Assembly: GCF_001424705.1 (NCBI RefSeq)
Contig: NZ_LMRA01000001.1
Span: 27,608-91,607 of the forward strand
Direction of reading: 5' to 3'
DNA length: 64,000 nucleotides
Origin: Methylobacterium sp. Leaf465
GTDB taxonomy: Bacteria; Pseudomonadota; Alphaproteobacteria; Rhizobiales; Beijerinckiaceae
In this document: piece after piece, positions 27,295-37,894 of the stretch
How the letters are laid out: every line of letters begins with the position of its first letter
Numbering within the stretch: position 1 is the first letter of the stretch
Position numbers and translations under genes: made by a program
Notes under the pieces: generated by a model
Told to the model about the DNA's origin: nothing
The model's input: the letters and a program-made list of their open reading frames with translations, nothing else
Databases searched by the model: none

Positions 27295-27412
27295 GAGCCG
27301 GGTGCGTCGCGCGGCCGGGTGCGGAGATCGCAGGCGGAGGACTCTTTCCCGTCCGGGGAGGAGGGATTTCGGCGATCGGCGGCGTCGGCGCGATCGCGCG
27401 GCCGCCTTCCCC

Positions 27413-28099
27413 TCAGGCGGGCTCGTCCGGGGGGCGCGGCTGGGCCGGGGCGAACAGGTCCTCCGGCGGATCGACCACGACGCGGCCGCCGGCGATGTCG
27501 AGCTCGGGCACGAAGATTTTGGTGAAGGGCAGGAGTGCGGTGGCGCCGCCCAGGGCCGGCTTAATCTCCAGGAGATCGCCGCCGCCGTAGTTCGGCACGT
27601 CCGCGACGGTGCCCAGGACCGTGCCCTGCGTGTCGACCACCGCGAGGCCGACGAGGTCGGCGGTGAAGAATTCGTCCGCGTCCGACACGGTGCCGAGGCG
27701 CTCGCGCGGCAGGTACAGGGCGAGGCGGTTGAGGCCTTCCGCGCCGGTGCGGTCGCCGACGCCCTTCACCCGCACGACCAGCAGGTCGGGGGAGGCGCCG
27801 CCGGCCTGCCGGACGTCCGTGAGTTCGACGCGGCGGCCGTCGGCGCCGATCAGCGGCCCGTAGGACGCGATCGCCTGCGGGTCGCCGGTGTAGGATTTCA
27901 GCCGGACCTCGCCGTTGAGCCCGTGCGCCCGCCCGAACTCGCCCATCTGGACGAGGCTCGGGTCGGTGGGCGGCAGGGGCGCGTCGGCCTCGGGCCGCGG
28001 CCGGTGGGCCGAGGTGGCCGCCGCGCTGCCGATGCGGCCGGGCCGCGCACGGCGCCCGCCGTCACCGTGGGTCGATGTGCCTCCGGGACGACGGGCCAT
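27413..28099 (-). CDS. rimM: Ribosome maturation factor RimM
   Basis: RimM binds ribosomal protein S19 and assists 16S rRNA processing in the 30S head. The protein (228 residues from the ATG at 28099) has the RimM N-domain ([21 protein letters not shown]) and the PRC-barrel C-domain ([45 protein letters not shown]). It starts with an unusual basic, Pro/Gly-rich extension of about 45 residues. It begins 10 bases after the rpsP stop, so the two are co-transcribed. The partner trmD is displaced to 18.5 kb. Confidence 0.95.
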   Translation of the reverse strand: MARRPGGTSTHGDGGRRARPGRIGSAAATSAHRPRPEADAPLPPTDPSLVQMGEFGRAHGLNGEVRLKSYTGDPQAIASYGPLIGADGRRVELTDVRQAGGASPDLLVVRVKGVGDRTGAEGLNRLALYLPRERLGTVSDADEFFTADLVGLAVVDTQGTVLGTVADVPNYGGGDLLEIKPALGGATALLPFTKIFVPELDIAGGRVVVDPPEDLFAPAQPRPPDEPA

Positions 28100-28109
28100 G
28101 CGGGGGACC

Positions 28110-28472
28110 TCAGGCCGCGGCGTCTTCGGCCGGGGCGGCGGCCTTCTCGGCACGCTTGGCGGCGCGCTCCTTGGCCTTCTCGCCCGGCTCGGCCTTCTGC
28201 GGGTTGTTGCGCGCGGGGCGCTTGGCGAGGCCGGCGGCGTCGAGGAAGCGCAGGACGCGGTCGGTGGGCTGGGCGCCCTTGGCGAGCCAGGCCTGGATCT
28301 TGTCGGCCTCGAGCACGATGCGGGCCGGATCGTCCTTGGCCTTCATCGGGTCGTAGACGCCGACCTTGTCGATGAAGCGGCCGTCGCGGGGGGCGCGGGC
28401 GTCGGCGACGACGATGCGGTAGTACGGGCGCTTCTTGGCGCCGCCACGGGTGAGACGGATCTTGAGGGACAT
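28110..28472 (-). CDS. rpsP: 30S ribosomal protein S16
   Basis: S16 is a 30S assembly protein. The 120-residue product begins [42 protein letters not shown], the diagnostic S16 sequence, and has an Ala/Lys/Glu-rich C-terminal tail of about 35 residues, common in alphaproteobacteria. It lies between ffh and rimM on the minus strand; a long inverted repeat separates it from ffh. Confidence 0.97.
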   Translation of the reverse strand: MSLKIRLTRGGAKKRPYYRIVVADARAPRDGRFIDKVGVYDPMKAKDDPARIVLEADKIQAWLAKGAQPTDRVLRFLDAAGLAKRPARNNPQKAEPGEKAKERAAKRAEKAAAPAEDAAA

Positions 28473-28515
28473 GGTTTGACTCCAAAGGTCAGTGTGTCGT
28501 GTGAGGGCGAGGCGC

Positions 28516-28568
28516 GCGTAGCGAATGGCGAGTCCGTGGGCGCGAACCCGACTCGCTATGCGCTACGC
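28516..28568. repeat. Imperfect inverted repeat between ffh and rpsP
   Basis: A 19-base arm at 28516-28534 is matched by its reverse complement at 28550-28568 with two mismatches, around a 15-base loop. Each arm begins with GCGTAGCG-type sequence. It lies directly after the ffh stop codon, reaching 10 bases from it, so RNA from ffh would form a long hairpin before rpsP. There is no T-run, so attenuation or RNA processing is as likely as termination. It may be a dispersed repeat of this genus. Confidence 0.65.
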
Positions 28569-28576
28569 CCCCGTCG

Positions 28577-30139
28577 CTACTTCTTCTTCCCGAAGGGGAA
28601 TCCGCCGAGACCCGGCAGGCCGCCGGGGCCCTTGGGACCCCCGAGCCCGGGCAGGCCCGGCATCTTGCCCCCGAGGCCCGGAGGCATCGGGGGGAGCTTG
28701 CCGCCGAGCTGCTTCTGCATGTCGGCGATCATTTCCGGCGTCGGCTCCGGCATGCCGGGGGGCAGGCCGGGCATGCCGCCCGGCATTCCACCACCCCCCA
28801 TGCCGAACATCGAGCCGAGGGCCTGGCCGATGCCGCGCTTGCCCGAGCCCATCGCCTTCATCATGTCGGCCATGGTCCGGTGCATCTTGAGGAGCTTGTT
28901 GAGCTCCTCCACCTTCGTCCCCGAGCCCGCCGCGATGCGCTTCTTGCGGGAATTCTTGAGGATGTCGGGATTCTTCCGCTCCTGGGCGGTCATCGACGAG
29001 ATGATGGCCCGCTGGCGCTTGAACATCTTCTCGTCGAGGTTGGCGTTCTCGACCTGCTTCTTCATCTGGCCCATGCCGGGAAGCATGCCCATCAGGCCGC
29101 CAATGCCGCCCATCTTCTCCATCTGGGCGAGCTGCATCGACAGGTCGTCGAGGTCGAACTTGCCCTTGCGCATCTTCTCCGCCGTGCGGAGCGCCTGCTC
29201 GTGGTCGATGGTCTCGGCCGCTTTTTCGACGAGGGAGACGATGTCGCCCATGCCGAGGATGCGGTTGGCGACGCGGGAGGGGTGGAACTCCTCCAGGGCG
29301 TCGACCTTCTCGCCGGTGCCGACGAGCTTGATCGGCTTGCCGGTGACGGCACGCATCGACAGGGCCGCGCCGCCGCGGGAATCGCCGTCCATGCGGGTCA
29401 GGACGATGCCGGTGACGCCGAGACGCTCGTCGAAGGCGCGGGCGGTGTTGACCGCGTCCTGGCCGGTGAGGGCGTCGGCGACGAGGAGCACCTCGTGCGG
29501 GTTGGTGGCGGCCTTGACCTCGGCCGCCTCCGCCATCAGCGCCTCGTCGAGGGTGATGCGGCCGGCGGTGTCGAGCATGACCACGTCGAAGCCGCCGAGG
29601 CGGGCCGCGTCCATGGCGCGCCGGGCGATCTGAACCGCCGACTGGCCGGCGACGATCGGCAGGCTCTCGACCTCGACCTGCTTGGCCAGGATCGCGAGCT
29701 GCTCCATGGCGGCCGGGCGGCGGGTGTCGAGGGAGGCCAGCAGCACCCGGCGCTTGTCGCGGGCGACCAGCCGGCGGGCGATCTTGGCGGTGGTGGTGGT
29801 CTTGCCCGAGCCCTGCAGGCCGACCATCAGGATGGCGACGGGGGCCGGGGCGTTGAGATCGATGATGCCGGCTTCCGAGCCCAGCATCGCCACGAGTTCG
29901 TCGTTGACGATCTTGACGACCATCTGGCCGGGGGTGACCGACTTGAGGACGACGGCGCCGACGGCCTTCTCGCGCACCTTCTCGGTGAAGCTACGCACCA
30001 CCTCGAGGGCGACGTCGGCCTCCAGCAGGGCGCGCCGGACCTCGCGCAGGGCGGCGGTGACGTCGGCCTCGGTGAGGGCGCCGCGGCGCGTGAGGCCAGA
30101 GAGGATTCCGGAGAGGCGATCGGACAGGCCTTCGAACAT
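28577..30139 (-). CDS. ffh: Signal recognition particle protein Ffh (SRP54)
   Basis: This 520-residue GTPase binds 4.5S RNA and nascent signal sequences and delivers ribosomes to FtsY for co-translational membrane insertion. The N domain, the G domain with GLQGSGKTTTTAKIA, DTRRPAAMEQL, DTAGR and TRMDGDSRGGAALS, and the Met-rich M domain with the RNA-binding GSGK region are all present. The C-terminus extends into a Gly/Pro/Met-rich tail (residues about 455-520), typical of alphaproteobacteria. It heads the dispersed ffh-rpsP-rimM group. Confidence 0.98.
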   Translation of the reverse strand: MFEGLSDRLSGILSGLTRRGALTEADVTAALREVRRALLEADVALEVVRSFTEKVREKAVGAVVLKSVTPGQMVVKIVNDELVAMLGSEAGIIDLNAPAPVAILMVGLQGSGKTTTTAKIARRLVARDKRRVLLASLDTRRPAAMEQLAILAKQVEVESLPIVAGQSAVQIARRAMDAARLGGFDVVMLDTAGRITLDEALMAEAAEVKAATNPHEVLLVADALTGQDAVNTARAFDERLGVTGIVLTRMDGDSRGGAALSMRAVTGKPIKLVGTGEKVDALEEFHPSRVANRILGMGDIVSLVEKAAETIDHEQALRTAEKMRKGKFDLDDLSMQLAQMEKMGGIGGLMGMLPGMGQMKKQVENANLDEKMFKRQRAIISSMTAQERKNPDILKNSRKKRIAAGSGTKVEELNKLLKMHRTMADMMKAMGSGKRGIGQALGSMFGMGGGGMPGGMPGLPPGMPEPTPEMIADMQKQLGGKLPPMPPGLGGKMPGLPGLGGPKGPGGLPGLGGFPFGKKK

Positions 30140-30177
30140 GCGTCAGGCTCCCTGGACCGGCATCGTCGTCGGACCGG

Positions 30178-30402
30178 TCACTGGTTGACGCCCGCGCTCT
30201 CGGCCCGGCGCGCCTGGAGCGCGTCCTCGAAGCCGCGGATCGCCTGGGCGAACTTGTCCCGGCAGCCCGGGTCGCAGAAGCCCACCACCGCGCCGTTGTA
30301 GAGGGTGAGCGAATCGGCCGCGATCGGCTTGCCCGACCACGGGCAGGTGTCGTTCACCGCATCCTCGATGCGCAGGGTCGTGTTCGCGGCAGCGTTGGGC
30401 AT
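30178..30402 (-). CDS. Small zinc-ribbon/YHS-like protein
   Basis: This 74-residue protein has a treble-clef-like cysteine pattern: Cys20 followed by PWSGKPI, then Cys43 and Cys47 in VVGFCDPGCRDKF. The C-P-x-S-G-K-P and F-C-x-x-x-C-x-x-x-F spacing resembles YHS/TRASH metal-binding domains. It ends 38 bases upstream of ffh on the same strand. It probably binds a metal ion; a role as chaperone or metal sensor is speculative. Confidence 0.65.
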   Translation of the reverse strand: MPNAAANTTLRIEDAVNDTCPWSGKPIAADSLTLYNGAVVGFCDPGCRDKFAQAIRGFEDALQARRAESAGVNQ

Positions 30403-30700
30403 CGGGACTCGCGACGACGGTGTGGCCGGGGCCGACGCCCTGTCCCCAACGCGAAACCCGCCCGAGGGCGCATCGCGCTGTCGGGCGTTGACCTCCGGCC
30501 TCGCAGGGCCGGTCGGCGTTCGTGGTGACGATCAGACCGTCGAATGAATAGGGAGGCGGTTAGTCCGACGGCGGGCCTGAGTCAAGTTTTGCGGGTGCCG
30601 CGCCATTCCTTCGTTGACCTCTGTCGGATCGAAGGAAGGGATCGCTTCCTTTCAGTCGCGTGCGAAAATGCGGCGAAGCGTCGATTCGCCAGGAGGCCTC

Positions 30701-31318
30701 GTGCGTTCCGTTCAGATCCGTGACGCCGCCCCGGACGACGCGTCGGCCATGGGGCATCTGCATGTCGCATCCTGGCACGAATCCTATGCCGGGCTGTTGC
30801 CCGAGACCCTGCTGGCGGACCTCTCCGTCGCGGCGCGGGTCGCACGATGGCAAACGATCCTCGACGCTCCTGCGGCGCGGGGGGTGGTCGCCGTCCTTGT
30901 AGCCGATGAGGGCGGCGGTCTCGTCGGCCTCGCGTCCTGTGGCAGCCAGCGGGACGCTACGCTGCGGACGGCCGGATTTGATGGCGAGATCAGCGCGCTC
31001 TATCTACGTCAGGCTCATCAGCGCCGGGGATTGGGCCGTCGCCTGATGCGGCGGATGGGGGCGGCCCTGATGGACCGCGGCTTGTCCACCGCGAGCGTCT
31101 GGGTGCTGCGCGAGAACGTCGGCGCGCGCGCGTTCTACGAGCGGCTGGGTGGGGAGATTGTGGGGGAAGCGATCGACCCGAGCGGCGACGTGGCCCTGGT
31201 AGAGGTGGCGTATGGCTGGCGCGATCTGTCCAGGCTGGCAAAAGCCACGAGCTCGGTGTCGGCGGATCACTCCCTCACGACGCATGTCGCCAACCCGCGT
31301 ATCGCGACGCCAACCTGA
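30701..31318 (+). CDS. GNAT family N-acetyltransferase
   Basis: The 205-residue product has the GNAT acetyl-CoA fold, with ISALYLRQAHQRRGLGRRLMRRM as motif A (the QRRGLGRRLM pyrophosphate loop) and ENVGARAFYERLGG as motif B. The start is a GTG at 30701, chosen because AGGAGG lies 4 bases before it at 30691-30696 and the homologous N-terminus VQIRDAAPDDA follows. The last 30 residues extend beyond the domain. The substrate is unknown; it is not near other acetylation genes. Confidence 0.85.
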   Translation: MRSVQIRDAAPDDASAMGHLHVASWHESYAGLLPETLLADLSVAARVARWQTILDAPAARGVVAVLVADEGGGLVGLASCGSQRDATLRTAGFDGEISALYLRQAHQRRGLGRRLMRRMGAALMDRGLSTASVWVLRENVGARAFYERLGGEIVGEAIDPSGDVALVEVAYGWRDLSRLAKATSSVSADHSLTTHVANPRIATPT

Positions 31319-31338
31319 ACCAACCTTGCTGAGACGCC

Positions 31339-31590
31339 ATGGGCGAGCCGCACGATTCCAGGACGCAATTGATCGCAAATGAACGCGCGAAGCTGACGGC
31401 CACCTACGTGAATGGCGTGGCCATCGCCGTTCTCGCGGTCGGTGGTTTGGCACCACTCTTTTCCCAGCGCGGCGCAGGGGCGGCGGCACCGGACAGGCCC
31501 TGGCTGACGCCCGTGCTGTCGCTGCTTTGCATCTGCGTCAGCGGAGCCCTACATTGGGCGGCAAGAGGTTTTCTGCGGGAACTCCGGTAA
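31339..31590 (+). CDS. Small two-helix membrane protein (83 aa)
   Basis: This product has a polar N-terminus (MGEPHDSRTQLIANERAKLTATY) and two predicted membrane helices (about 25-42 and 57-75), ending in a basic tail. It follows the GNAT gene by 20 bases and its stop overlaps the start of an even smaller membrane protein gene by one base (TAATG), implying translational coupling. I do not recognise the family. Confidence 0.6.
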   Translation: MGEPHDSRTQLIANERAKLTATYVNGVAIAVLAVGGLAPLFSQRGAGAAAPDRPWLTPVLSLLCICVSGALHWAARGFLRELR

Positions 31591-31682
31591 TGGACGCCCA
31601 TACCCTGACCCTGCTGCTGTTCCCACTCGGCGCCCTGGCGCTCGGTCTCGGAACCCTGTGGTTCGCCCGCCGGGCGCATTGA
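31590..31682 (+). CDS. Single-helix membrane micropeptide (30 aa)
   Basis: The frame encodes MDAHTLTLLLFPLGALALGL and ten more residues, ending WFARRAH. It is one membrane helix with a positive C-terminal end, as in small single-pass proteins with the N-terminus outside. Its ATG overlaps the stop of the 83-residue gene in TAATG. Coupling to a membrane-protein gene and the clean helix support expression, but at 30 residues chance cannot be excluded. Confidence 0.45.
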   Translation: MDAHTLTLLLFPLGALALGLGTLWFARRAH

Positions 31683-31705
31683 ATCGCGCCCGCCGACCTG
31701 TCCGA

Positions 31706-32788
31706 TCAGCGCCCCGCCGGCGGAAGCCCCGGCAGCGCCGCGAGCGTCGCGTCCGAGAACGCCATCGCCTTGAACAGGCTGCCCATGCCGCGCCGGGACG
31801 GGTCGGTCAGGCGGGTCGCCGCCGCCGTGATGGCCTCGCGCTGCGGCTCGCTCGCGGTCCGGCCCAGCCCCTCGGCGCGCTCGCGCAGGCCCAGCGCCAG
31901 AAGAAAGTCGCGCTGGTCCACGGGGCCGTGCAGGATCGCCCCTTCGCCGGTGGCGGCCCGGCCGAGGGCGCTGAAATCCACGTGGGTGGTGAGGTCGGCC
32001 TCGCCGGGGGCGGCCAGCGGCGGAACGAAGGCGTGGCCGCGCACGGCCTGGAGCGAATCGCCGAAGCCCGGCCGGACGTGGCCGTAATCCACGAGGAGGA
32101 CGGCGCCCCGGTGGGCGACCACGCGGCGGGCGAGGCCGCGCACGGCGTCCAGGGCGGTGCTCGGCAGGGTCATCAAGACGCCGGTGGGGCCGCTCGCGGC
32201 GATGCGCGTGTCGGGCTCCGCCGCCAGGCCGAAGGCGAGGGCGCTGCCGTCCGGCAAGAGGCCGACGAGGCGCTCGAACCAGCCGCGCTCGGCCCGCTGG
32301 AACTGGCGGACGGGGAGGGCGTCGAAGAACTCGTTGGCGATCACGATGGTCGGGCCGTGCGGCAGGGTGTCGACGGATTCGTGCCAGGTCGGGGCCGCCC
32401 CCGACAGGCGGGATTCCTGCTCGCCCCGGAGCACCGGGCTCGTCTCCACGAGGTGCAGGGCCGGGCGCAGGGCCGGCGCGGCGCGGGACAGCGCCCGCAG
32501 GGCGTCCTGCATCAGGGTGCCGCGACCGGGGCCGAGCTCCACCAGGGCGAGGTCGGGGGGAGCGCCCATCGCCTCCCAGGTCGCCGCGATCCAGATCCCG
32601 ATCAGCTCGCCGAACATCTGGCTGATCTCGGGGGCGGTGACGAAATCGCCCCGCGCCCCGAGGGGGTCGCGGGTGCGGTAGTAGCCATGCACCGGATGGC
32701 CGAGGCAGAGGGTCATGTAGCGGTCGAGTCCGATCGGACCCGAGGCCAGGATCTCGTCGCGGATCGCGGCGAAGAGCGGGCTCGTCAC
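31706..32788 (-). CDS. SAM-dependent methyltransferase of the MidA/NDUFAF7 family
   Basis: This 360-residue protein matches the MidA family, whose mitochondrial relative NDUFAF7 dimethylates an arginine in complex I. Motifs include [20 protein letters not shown], the SAM-binding [13 protein letters not shown] and [12 protein letters not shown]. The GTG start at 32788 overlaps the lgt stop in GTGA, so the two are translationally coupled. The target in bacteria is unproven; complex I is a fair guess. Confidence 0.9.
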   Translation of the reverse strand: MTSPLFAAIRDEILASGPIGLDRYMTLCLGHPVHGYYRTRDPLGARGDFVTAPEISQMFGELIGIWIAATWEAMGAPPDLALVELGPGRGTLMQDALRALSRAAPALRPALHLVETSPVLRGEQESRLSGAAPTWHESVDTLPHGPTIVIANEFFDALPVRQFQRAERGWFERLVGLLPDGSALAFGLAAEPDTRIAASGPTGVLMTLPSTALDAVRGLARRVVAHRGAVLLVDYGHVRPGFGDSLQAVRGHAFVPPLAAPGEADLTTHVDFSALGRAATGEGAILHGPVDQRDFLLALGLRERAEGLGRTASEPQREAITAAATRLTDPSRRGMGSLFKAMAFSDATLAALPGLPPAGR

Positions 32789-33681
32789 GCCGGATCGACC
32801 TTCGCGGGCGACGCCGCCCCGTCCTCGATCGCCACGCGCGGGCGGGTGGTGCCGCGCAGGGCCAGGACGATGGCGGCGAGGCCGACGAGCGCCATCGGCA
32901 CGCAGAGCACCATGCCCATGGTGATGCCGCCGGTGGACCAGGTCTCGGTGCCGAACAGGTAGCCGAGCTGGCGGTCGGGCTCGCGGAAGAACTCGCAGAA
33001 CGTGCGCGCGACGGCGTAGCCGAGGACGAAGATGCCGCCCATGAGGCCGGGCCTGCGGAAGCCGCGGGCCCGCACCGCGATCATCATCACCACGAACAGG
33101 AGAGCGCCCTCGGTGGCCGCCTCGTAGAGCTGGCTCGGGTGCCGGGGCAGGGGGCCGCCGGTGGGAAACACGATGGCGTAGGGAAAGTCCGGGGCGATGC
33201 GGCCCCAGAGTTCGCCGTTCACGAAGTTGGCGATCCGCCCGAAGAACAGCCCGATCGGCACCACGACGGCGGCGAGGTCGAGGAGGGTGAGGGCCTGAAG
33301 CTTCCGGGAGCGGGCGAACAGCACCATGGCCAGCACGGCGCCGAGGAAGCCGCCGTGGAACGACATGCCGCCGTTGCGGATGGCCAGGATCTCGATGGGG
33401 TCGGCGATGTAGAGCGGCAGGTTGTAGAACAGCACGTAGCCGATGCGGCCGCCCAGCACGACGCCCAGCGCCACCCAGACGATGAGGTCGTCGATGTCGT
33501 TCAGGCTCGGGCGCCGCACCACGCCCCAGTAGCGGTCCGCCGCCACCAGCCGGCGGGCATAGTACCAGCCGCCCAGCAGGCCGACGATGTAGGCGAGGGC
33601 GTACCACTTGATGGTGATCGGCCCGATCGCCACCGCCACCGGATCGATGGCGGGGAAGGGCAGGGCGAAGAGCGGCGGCAT
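32785..33681 (-). CDS. lgt: Prolipoprotein diacylglyceryl transferase
   Basis: Lgt transfers diacylglycerol from phosphatidylglycerol to the lipobox cysteine of prolipoproteins at the inner membrane, the first maturation step. The protein has about seven membrane segments and the Lgt signature [14 protein letters not shown], plus SFHGGFLGA near the middle. I start at [14 protein letters not shown] (298 residues), the usual beginning; an ATG 30 bases upstream is possible and neither has a good ribosome site. It is coupled to the MidA-like gene. The last enzyme, lnt, is also in the window. Confidence 0.95.
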   Translation of the reverse strand: MPPLFALPFPAIDPVAVAIGPITIKWYALAYIVGLLGGWYYARRLVAADRYWGVVRRPSLNDIDDLIVWVALGVVLGGRIGYVLFYNLPLYIADPIEILAIRNGGMSFHGGFLGAVLAMVLFARSRKLQALTLLDLAAVVVPIGLFFGRIANFVNGELWGRIAPDFPYAIVFPTGGPLPRHPSQLYEAATEGALLFVVMMIAVRARGFRRPGLMGGIFVLGYAVARTFCEFFREPDRQLGYLFGTETWSTGGITMGMVLCVPMALVGLAAIVLALRGTTRPRVAIEDGAASPAKVDPA

Positions 33682-33826
33682 CGAGGCGGTGTCCCGGTTG
33701 AGCCGGGGCATTGGGCCCGAGCCCGCCCGGGGGTCAACCCCGCCGCGGACATGGCCGGCCCCGCCGCCCGCCCTGTAACCAAGCCTCCCCGATCACCTCC
33801 CGGCGGTCCGCGGCCGGCCGCCGCGA

Positions 33827-35977
33827 TCAGGCGGCCCGGACGGTGGCGAGGAAGCTCGCCACTTCCGTGCGCAGCTGCTCGGACTGCCGCGAGAGGTCCG
33901 CGGAGGCCCGCTGCACCTGGTCCGCCGTCGCGCCCGCCTCGGCGGCCGAGCGGGCCACCGCCTCGATGTCCTGGCTCATGGCACCGGTGCCCGAGGAGGC
34001 CTGGCCCATGTTGCGCACGATCTCCTGGGTCGTCACCCCCTGCTCCTCCACCGCGGCGGCGATGCTGCTGGTGACGAAGCTCATGCCCTCGATTCGCGTG
34101 ACGATGCTGCGGATCGCCCCGGTGGCGCCGGTGGTGGCCGAGCGGATGGCATCGACCTGCTCGGCGATCTCCGTGGTGGCGCGGCTGGTCTGCTCGGCGA
34201 GGTTCTTCACCTCCGCGGCGACGACGGCGAAGCCGCGGCCTGCCTCGCCGGCCCGCGCCGCCTCGATGGTGGCGTTCAGGGCCAGCAGGTTGGTCTGGCT
34301 GGCGATCTGCGAGACGAGGCCGACCACGTCGCCGATCCGGGTCGCGGCCTCGGACAGGGTCTGCATGGTGGCGGCGGTGCGGCCGGCCTCGTCCACGGCC
34401 TGGGCCGACATGGTCGCGGCCTGTTCGACCTGGCGGCCGATCTCGCCGACCGTGGCGCCGAGCTCCTCGGCCGCCACCGCCACGGCGTTGACGTTGCCCG
34501 CGGTCTCCTGCGCGGTGGCCGCCACGGAAGTCGAGCGCCGGGCCGTGCCGGCCACCGCCTCGGTCATGCCGGTGGCGGCGCCCTGCAGGTCGCCGGAGGC
34601 CTGCGAAACCGTGCCGACGATGCCGCCCACGGAGCGCTCGAAGCGGTCCGCGAGGTCGCGGAGCAGGGTCCGCCGCTCGGTCTCCTCCCGCAGGCGCGCC
34701 GCCTCGGTGGTCTTCAGCTGCTGCGCGGCCTCCTCCAGGGAGATGTCGCGGATGGTGACGACGGCTCGGGCGATGTCGCCGATCTCGTCGGCACGCCGGC
34801 TGCCCGGCACCTCGGCCAGGGATTCGCGCCGGGCGAGCGCCTGCAGGGCCCGGGTCAGCGCGCCGAGGGGACCCACGATGGTGCGGGCGAAGAGGAGGCC
34901 GAGGATCGCCGTGGCGGCGAGGACGGCGAGGGCCGTGACCGCCAGGGCCCGGGTGAGGGTGCCCACCGCCGTGAGGGTCTCGTCCTCGGCCTGCTCGGCC
35001 AGGATCGTCCAGGGGGCGCCGAGCACCGAGACCTTGGCGGTCGCCACCATCCGACGGTCGCTCCCGTTGGCGTAGGTGAAGGGGTGCTCGCTGGCGAGCT
35101 CCGCTTTGTCGAGGCCGAGGTCGGTCGCGGGCTTGCCGGCCGTGACGGCTGGGGACAGGGGCGGGTTGGACCGCAGGGCACCGTCTGCGCCCACCGCCAG
35201 GATCTGGCCGGTCTCGCCGAGGCCGGCGCGGTCCGCGAGGGTGCGATCGAACAGGGCGGGGGTCAGGCGCAGGAGGACGAAGCCGATGCGCGCGGCCTCC
35301 TGGCCGGTGCCCATGGCGACGTTGGCGCGGCGGGCGATGGCCCGGCCGATGAAGGCCGACGGGACGGCCTCCGCCGGATAGGCGGCGTAGTCCTCGTACA
35401 GCGTCGCGTCAGAATCGGCGCTCTTCAGGCGCGCCACCAGGCGGGCGAGGCCGGTCGATGCCAGCGCGGGCTCGGATAGGGCCTGGCCGAAATCGGCGCC
35501 CTTGGTGGTGGTGTAGACGACGCGCCCGTCCTCCGACACGAAGACGAGATCGGCGTAGCCCGGGCGCTCGAGGAGCTTGCGGGCGACCTCCTGCACCTTG
35601 GCGTGGCGGCGCCCGTACATCGTGCCCGAAGCCTCCGCCCCGAGGCGCGCCTCGAGGTTCGCGCCACCCGTATAAGTCCGGACGAGCCCGGCGAAGTCGG
35701 GCTTGGCGGGGTCGAGAGCTTCGGCCAGATCACCGAAGTTGCCGCCGACCTGCGGATTGCCCGCCACCGTGACGAGGTCTCCGCCGATCCGTTCGGCGAT
35801 CAGCTCGATCCCCGCCTTCCGGGCCGAGGCGGCGAACTGGAGGCGCTCCCGGGCCGCGTCGACCAGGCCGGAGCGGGCGCTGTACCAGCTCAGCCCGCCC
35901 ATCACCGTGGCGCTGACGAGGGCCAGACCGACGGTGATCGCGGGCAGACGAAAGTTGAGGCTGGTCAAACGTGCCAT
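33827..35977 (-). CDS. Methyl-accepting chemotaxis protein with Cache-type sensor
   Basis: This 716-residue receptor has a first membrane helix at about 10-32, a large periplasmic dCache-like domain of about 300 residues ([22 protein letters not shown]), a second helix ([18 protein letters not shown]), a HAMP domain and a signalling coiled coil with the tip [35 protein letters not shown]. The start [17 protein letters not shown] fits a cytoplasmic basic N-terminus. Its signalling half resembles the receptor at 23.6 kb but the sensor is of a different type. The ligand is unknown. Confidence 0.95.
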   Translation of the reverse strand: MARLTSLNFRLPAITVGLALVSATVMGGLSWYSARSGLVDAARERLQFAASARKAGIELIAERIGGDLVTVAGNPQVGGNFGDLAEALDPAKPDFAGLVRTYTGGANLEARLGAEASGTMYGRRHAKVQEVARKLLERPGYADLVFVSEDGRVVYTTTKGADFGQALSEPALASTGLARLVARLKSADSDATLYEDYAAYPAEAVPSAFIGRAIARRANVAMGTGQEAARIGFVLLRLTPALFDRTLADRAGLGETGQILAVGADGALRSNPPLSPAVTAGKPATDLGLDKAELASEHPFTYANGSDRRMVATAKVSVLGAPWTILAEQAEDETLTAVGTLTRALAVTALAVLAATAILGLLFARTIVGPLGALTRALQALARRESLAEVPGSRRADEIGDIARAVVTIRDISLEEAAQQLKTTEAARLREETERRTLLRDLADRFERSVGGIVGTVSQASGDLQGAATGMTEAVAGTARRSTSVAATAQETAGNVNAVAVAAEELGATVGEIGRQVEQAATMSAQAVDEAGRTAATMQTLSEAATRIGDVVGLVSQIASQTNLLALNATIEAARAGEAGRGFAVVAAEVKNLAEQTSRATTEIAEQVDAIRSATTGATGAIRSIVTRIEGMSFVTSSIAAAVEEQGVTTQEIVRNMGQASSGTGAMSQDIEAVARSAAEAGATADQVQRASADLSRQSEQLRTEVASFLATVRAA

Positions 35978-36197
35978 GGGATACGCCCGAAGAGGAAGTG
36001 CGGACGTCGTTGCTACGGAGAAATGTTGAATTAAAACTTTCGTTCGGGACAATCTGGCAGCGTATCCAGAATTCCAGTCCGTGCGCGACAACCGCCCGGC
36101 GCTTGTCAAGTCTTGTGGCTGCGCGGACGAAGGGACGTGCGGGCGATCGACACCTCGTTCACCACTGCCCCTGATCCGGCGATGCCGCCGGCCTGCT

Positions 36198-37790
36198 TCA
36201 GGCCGCAGCGCCGGCCATGCCCTGGCCGTCGTCCAGGAACATCCGGTAGGCCGGGTTGTCGGTCTCGTCGACGCACGGGTAGTGCAGGGCCTCGATCGCC
36301 GCATCGAAGCGGGCGCGCTCGGCCGGCGGTACGTCGATGCCGGCGAGGACCCGGCCGTAATCGGCGCCATGGTTGCGGTAGTGGAACAGCGTGATGGCGA
36401 AGCCGTCGCCCAGGGCGTCGAGGAACTTCATCAGCGCCCCCGGCCGCTCGGGAAACTGGAAGCGGTAGAGCCGCTCGTCGGCGAGGCCCGTGGCGCGTCC
36501 GCCCACCATGTAGCGGATGTGGACCTTGGCCATCTCGTTGTCGCTCATGTCGACGGTGCGGTAGCCGGCGGCCTTCAGCGAATCGATGAGGGCATGCTTC
36601 TCCCGCAGGCCGCCGGCGAGGTTGATGCCCACGAAGATCTGCGCGTCGGCGCCGGCGGCGTAGCGGTAGTTGAATTCGGTGATCGCCCGGGGGCCGAGGG
36701 TCTGGATGAAGGCGCGATAGGCGCCGGGCCGCTCGGGGATGGTGACGCCGAGCAGGACCTCGCGCTGCTCGCCGAGCTCGGCGCGCTCGGCGATGTGGCG
36801 CAGGCGGTCGAAGTTGAGGTTCGCCCCGCTGGAGATCGCCACCAGGGTGCCGGTGCCGCCCTCCTGCCGGGCGGCGTAGGCCTTGGCGCCGGCCAAGGCC
36901 AGGGCGCCGGAGGGCTCCGAGATGGCGCGGGTGTCGTCGAAGATGTCCTTCACCGCCGCGCACATGGCGTCGGTGTCGACGGTGATGACCTCGTCGAGGT
37001 ACTCGCGGCAGAGCCGGAAGGTTTCGGCGCCGGCCTCGCGCACGGCGACGCCGTCCGCGAACAGGCCGACCGTGGGCAGCACCACGCGTTTCCCGGCGGC
37101 CAGCGCCGCGGCCATGCAGGCGGCATCGTCCGGCTCGACGCCGATGACCTTGGTCTCGGGCCGCAGGTATTTCACGAAGGTGGCGACGCCTGCCGCGAGG
37201 CCGCCGCCCCCGACGGGCACGAAGATCGCCTCGATCGGCCCGGAATGCTGGGTCAGGATCTCCATCCCGATGGTGCCCTGGCCGGCGATCACGTCGGGAT
37301 CGTCGAAGGGATGCAGGAAGGTCAGGCCGTCGCGCGCCTCCAGCTCCCGGGCATGGCCCAGGGCCTCGTCGAAGGCATCGCCGAACAGGATGACCTCGGC
37401 CCCGCGCGCCCGGCAGGCGTCGACCTTGATCGCCGGGGTGGTGCGCGGCATCACGATCACGGCGCGGACATTCAGGCGGGCGGCCGCCAGGGCCACGCCC
37501 TGCGCATGGTTGCCGGCCGAGGCGCAGACGACGCCCTTGGCCAGCAGCTCGGGGGCCAGGCCCGACATCTTGTTGTAGGCGCCCCGCAGCTTGAACGAGA
37601 AGACCGGCTGCAGGTCCTCGCGCTTCAGGAGCACCGGACGGGCCAGACGCGCCGACATGCGCGGCATCGGGTCCAGCGGGCTCTCGATGGCGACGTCGTA
37701 GACGCGGGCGGTGAGGATCTTGCGGATGTAGTCGGTCAAGGAGACACGGGCTCCGGCGGTGCTGCGGTGCGATGGGACGTGTGCCCGCAC
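36198..37790 (-). CDS. ilvA: Threonine ammonia-lyase (biosynthetic)
   Basis: This PLP enzyme deaminates threonine to 2-oxobutanoate for isoleucine synthesis. The catalytic domain has [20 protein letters not shown] with the PLP lysine, [14 protein letters not shown] and the PLP-phosphate loop VGGGGLAAG. Two C-terminal ACT-like regulatory domains follow ([14 protein letters not shown] and [14 protein letters not shown]), marking the feedback-regulated form. The frame opens with GTG at 37790 (530 residues), but homologues begin at about LTDYIRKIL, where a TTG at 37739 is in frame, so the first 17 residues are uncertain. Confidence 0.95.
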   Translation of the reverse strand: MRAHVPSHRSTAGARVSLTDYIRKILTARVYDVAIESPLDPMPRMSARLARPVLLKREDLQPVFSFKLRGAYNKMSGLAPELLAKGVVCASAGNHAQGVALAAARLNVRAVIVMPRTTPAIKVDACRARGAEVILFGDAFDEALGHARELEARDGLTFLHPFDDPDVIAGQGTIGMEILTQHSGPIEAIFVPVGGGGLAAGVATFVKYLRPETKVIGVEPDDAACMAAALAAGKRVVLPTVGLFADGVAVREAGAETFRLCREYLDEVITVDTDAMCAAVKDIFDDTRAISEPSGALALAGAKAYAARQEGGTGTLVAISSGANLNFDRLRHIAERAELGEQREVLLGVTIPERPGAYRAFIQTLGPRAITEFNYRYAAGADAQIFVGINLAGGLREKHALIDSLKAAGYRTVDMSDNEMAKVHIRYMVGGRATGLADERLYRFQFPERPGALMKFLDALGDGFAITLFHYRNHGADYGRVLAGIDVPPAERARFDAAIEALHYPCVDETDNPAYRMFLDDGQGMAGAAA

Positions 37791-37894
37791 ATAGGCGCTC
37801 GGCGCGCCAGAAGCGAGCGAGGCGCTGTCGCGGGGCGCCGGCCCGGTTCCCGCCCCGCAACGGCGGCGTGGCCGCCGTCGCGGGGCGGCAGGGG

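Noticed and set aside
35978..36370. Upstream extension of the second chemoreceptor into the ilvA region
   Set aside because: The extension would add 131 low-complexity residues before the membrane anchor; the MARLTSL start gives a normal receptor N-terminus.
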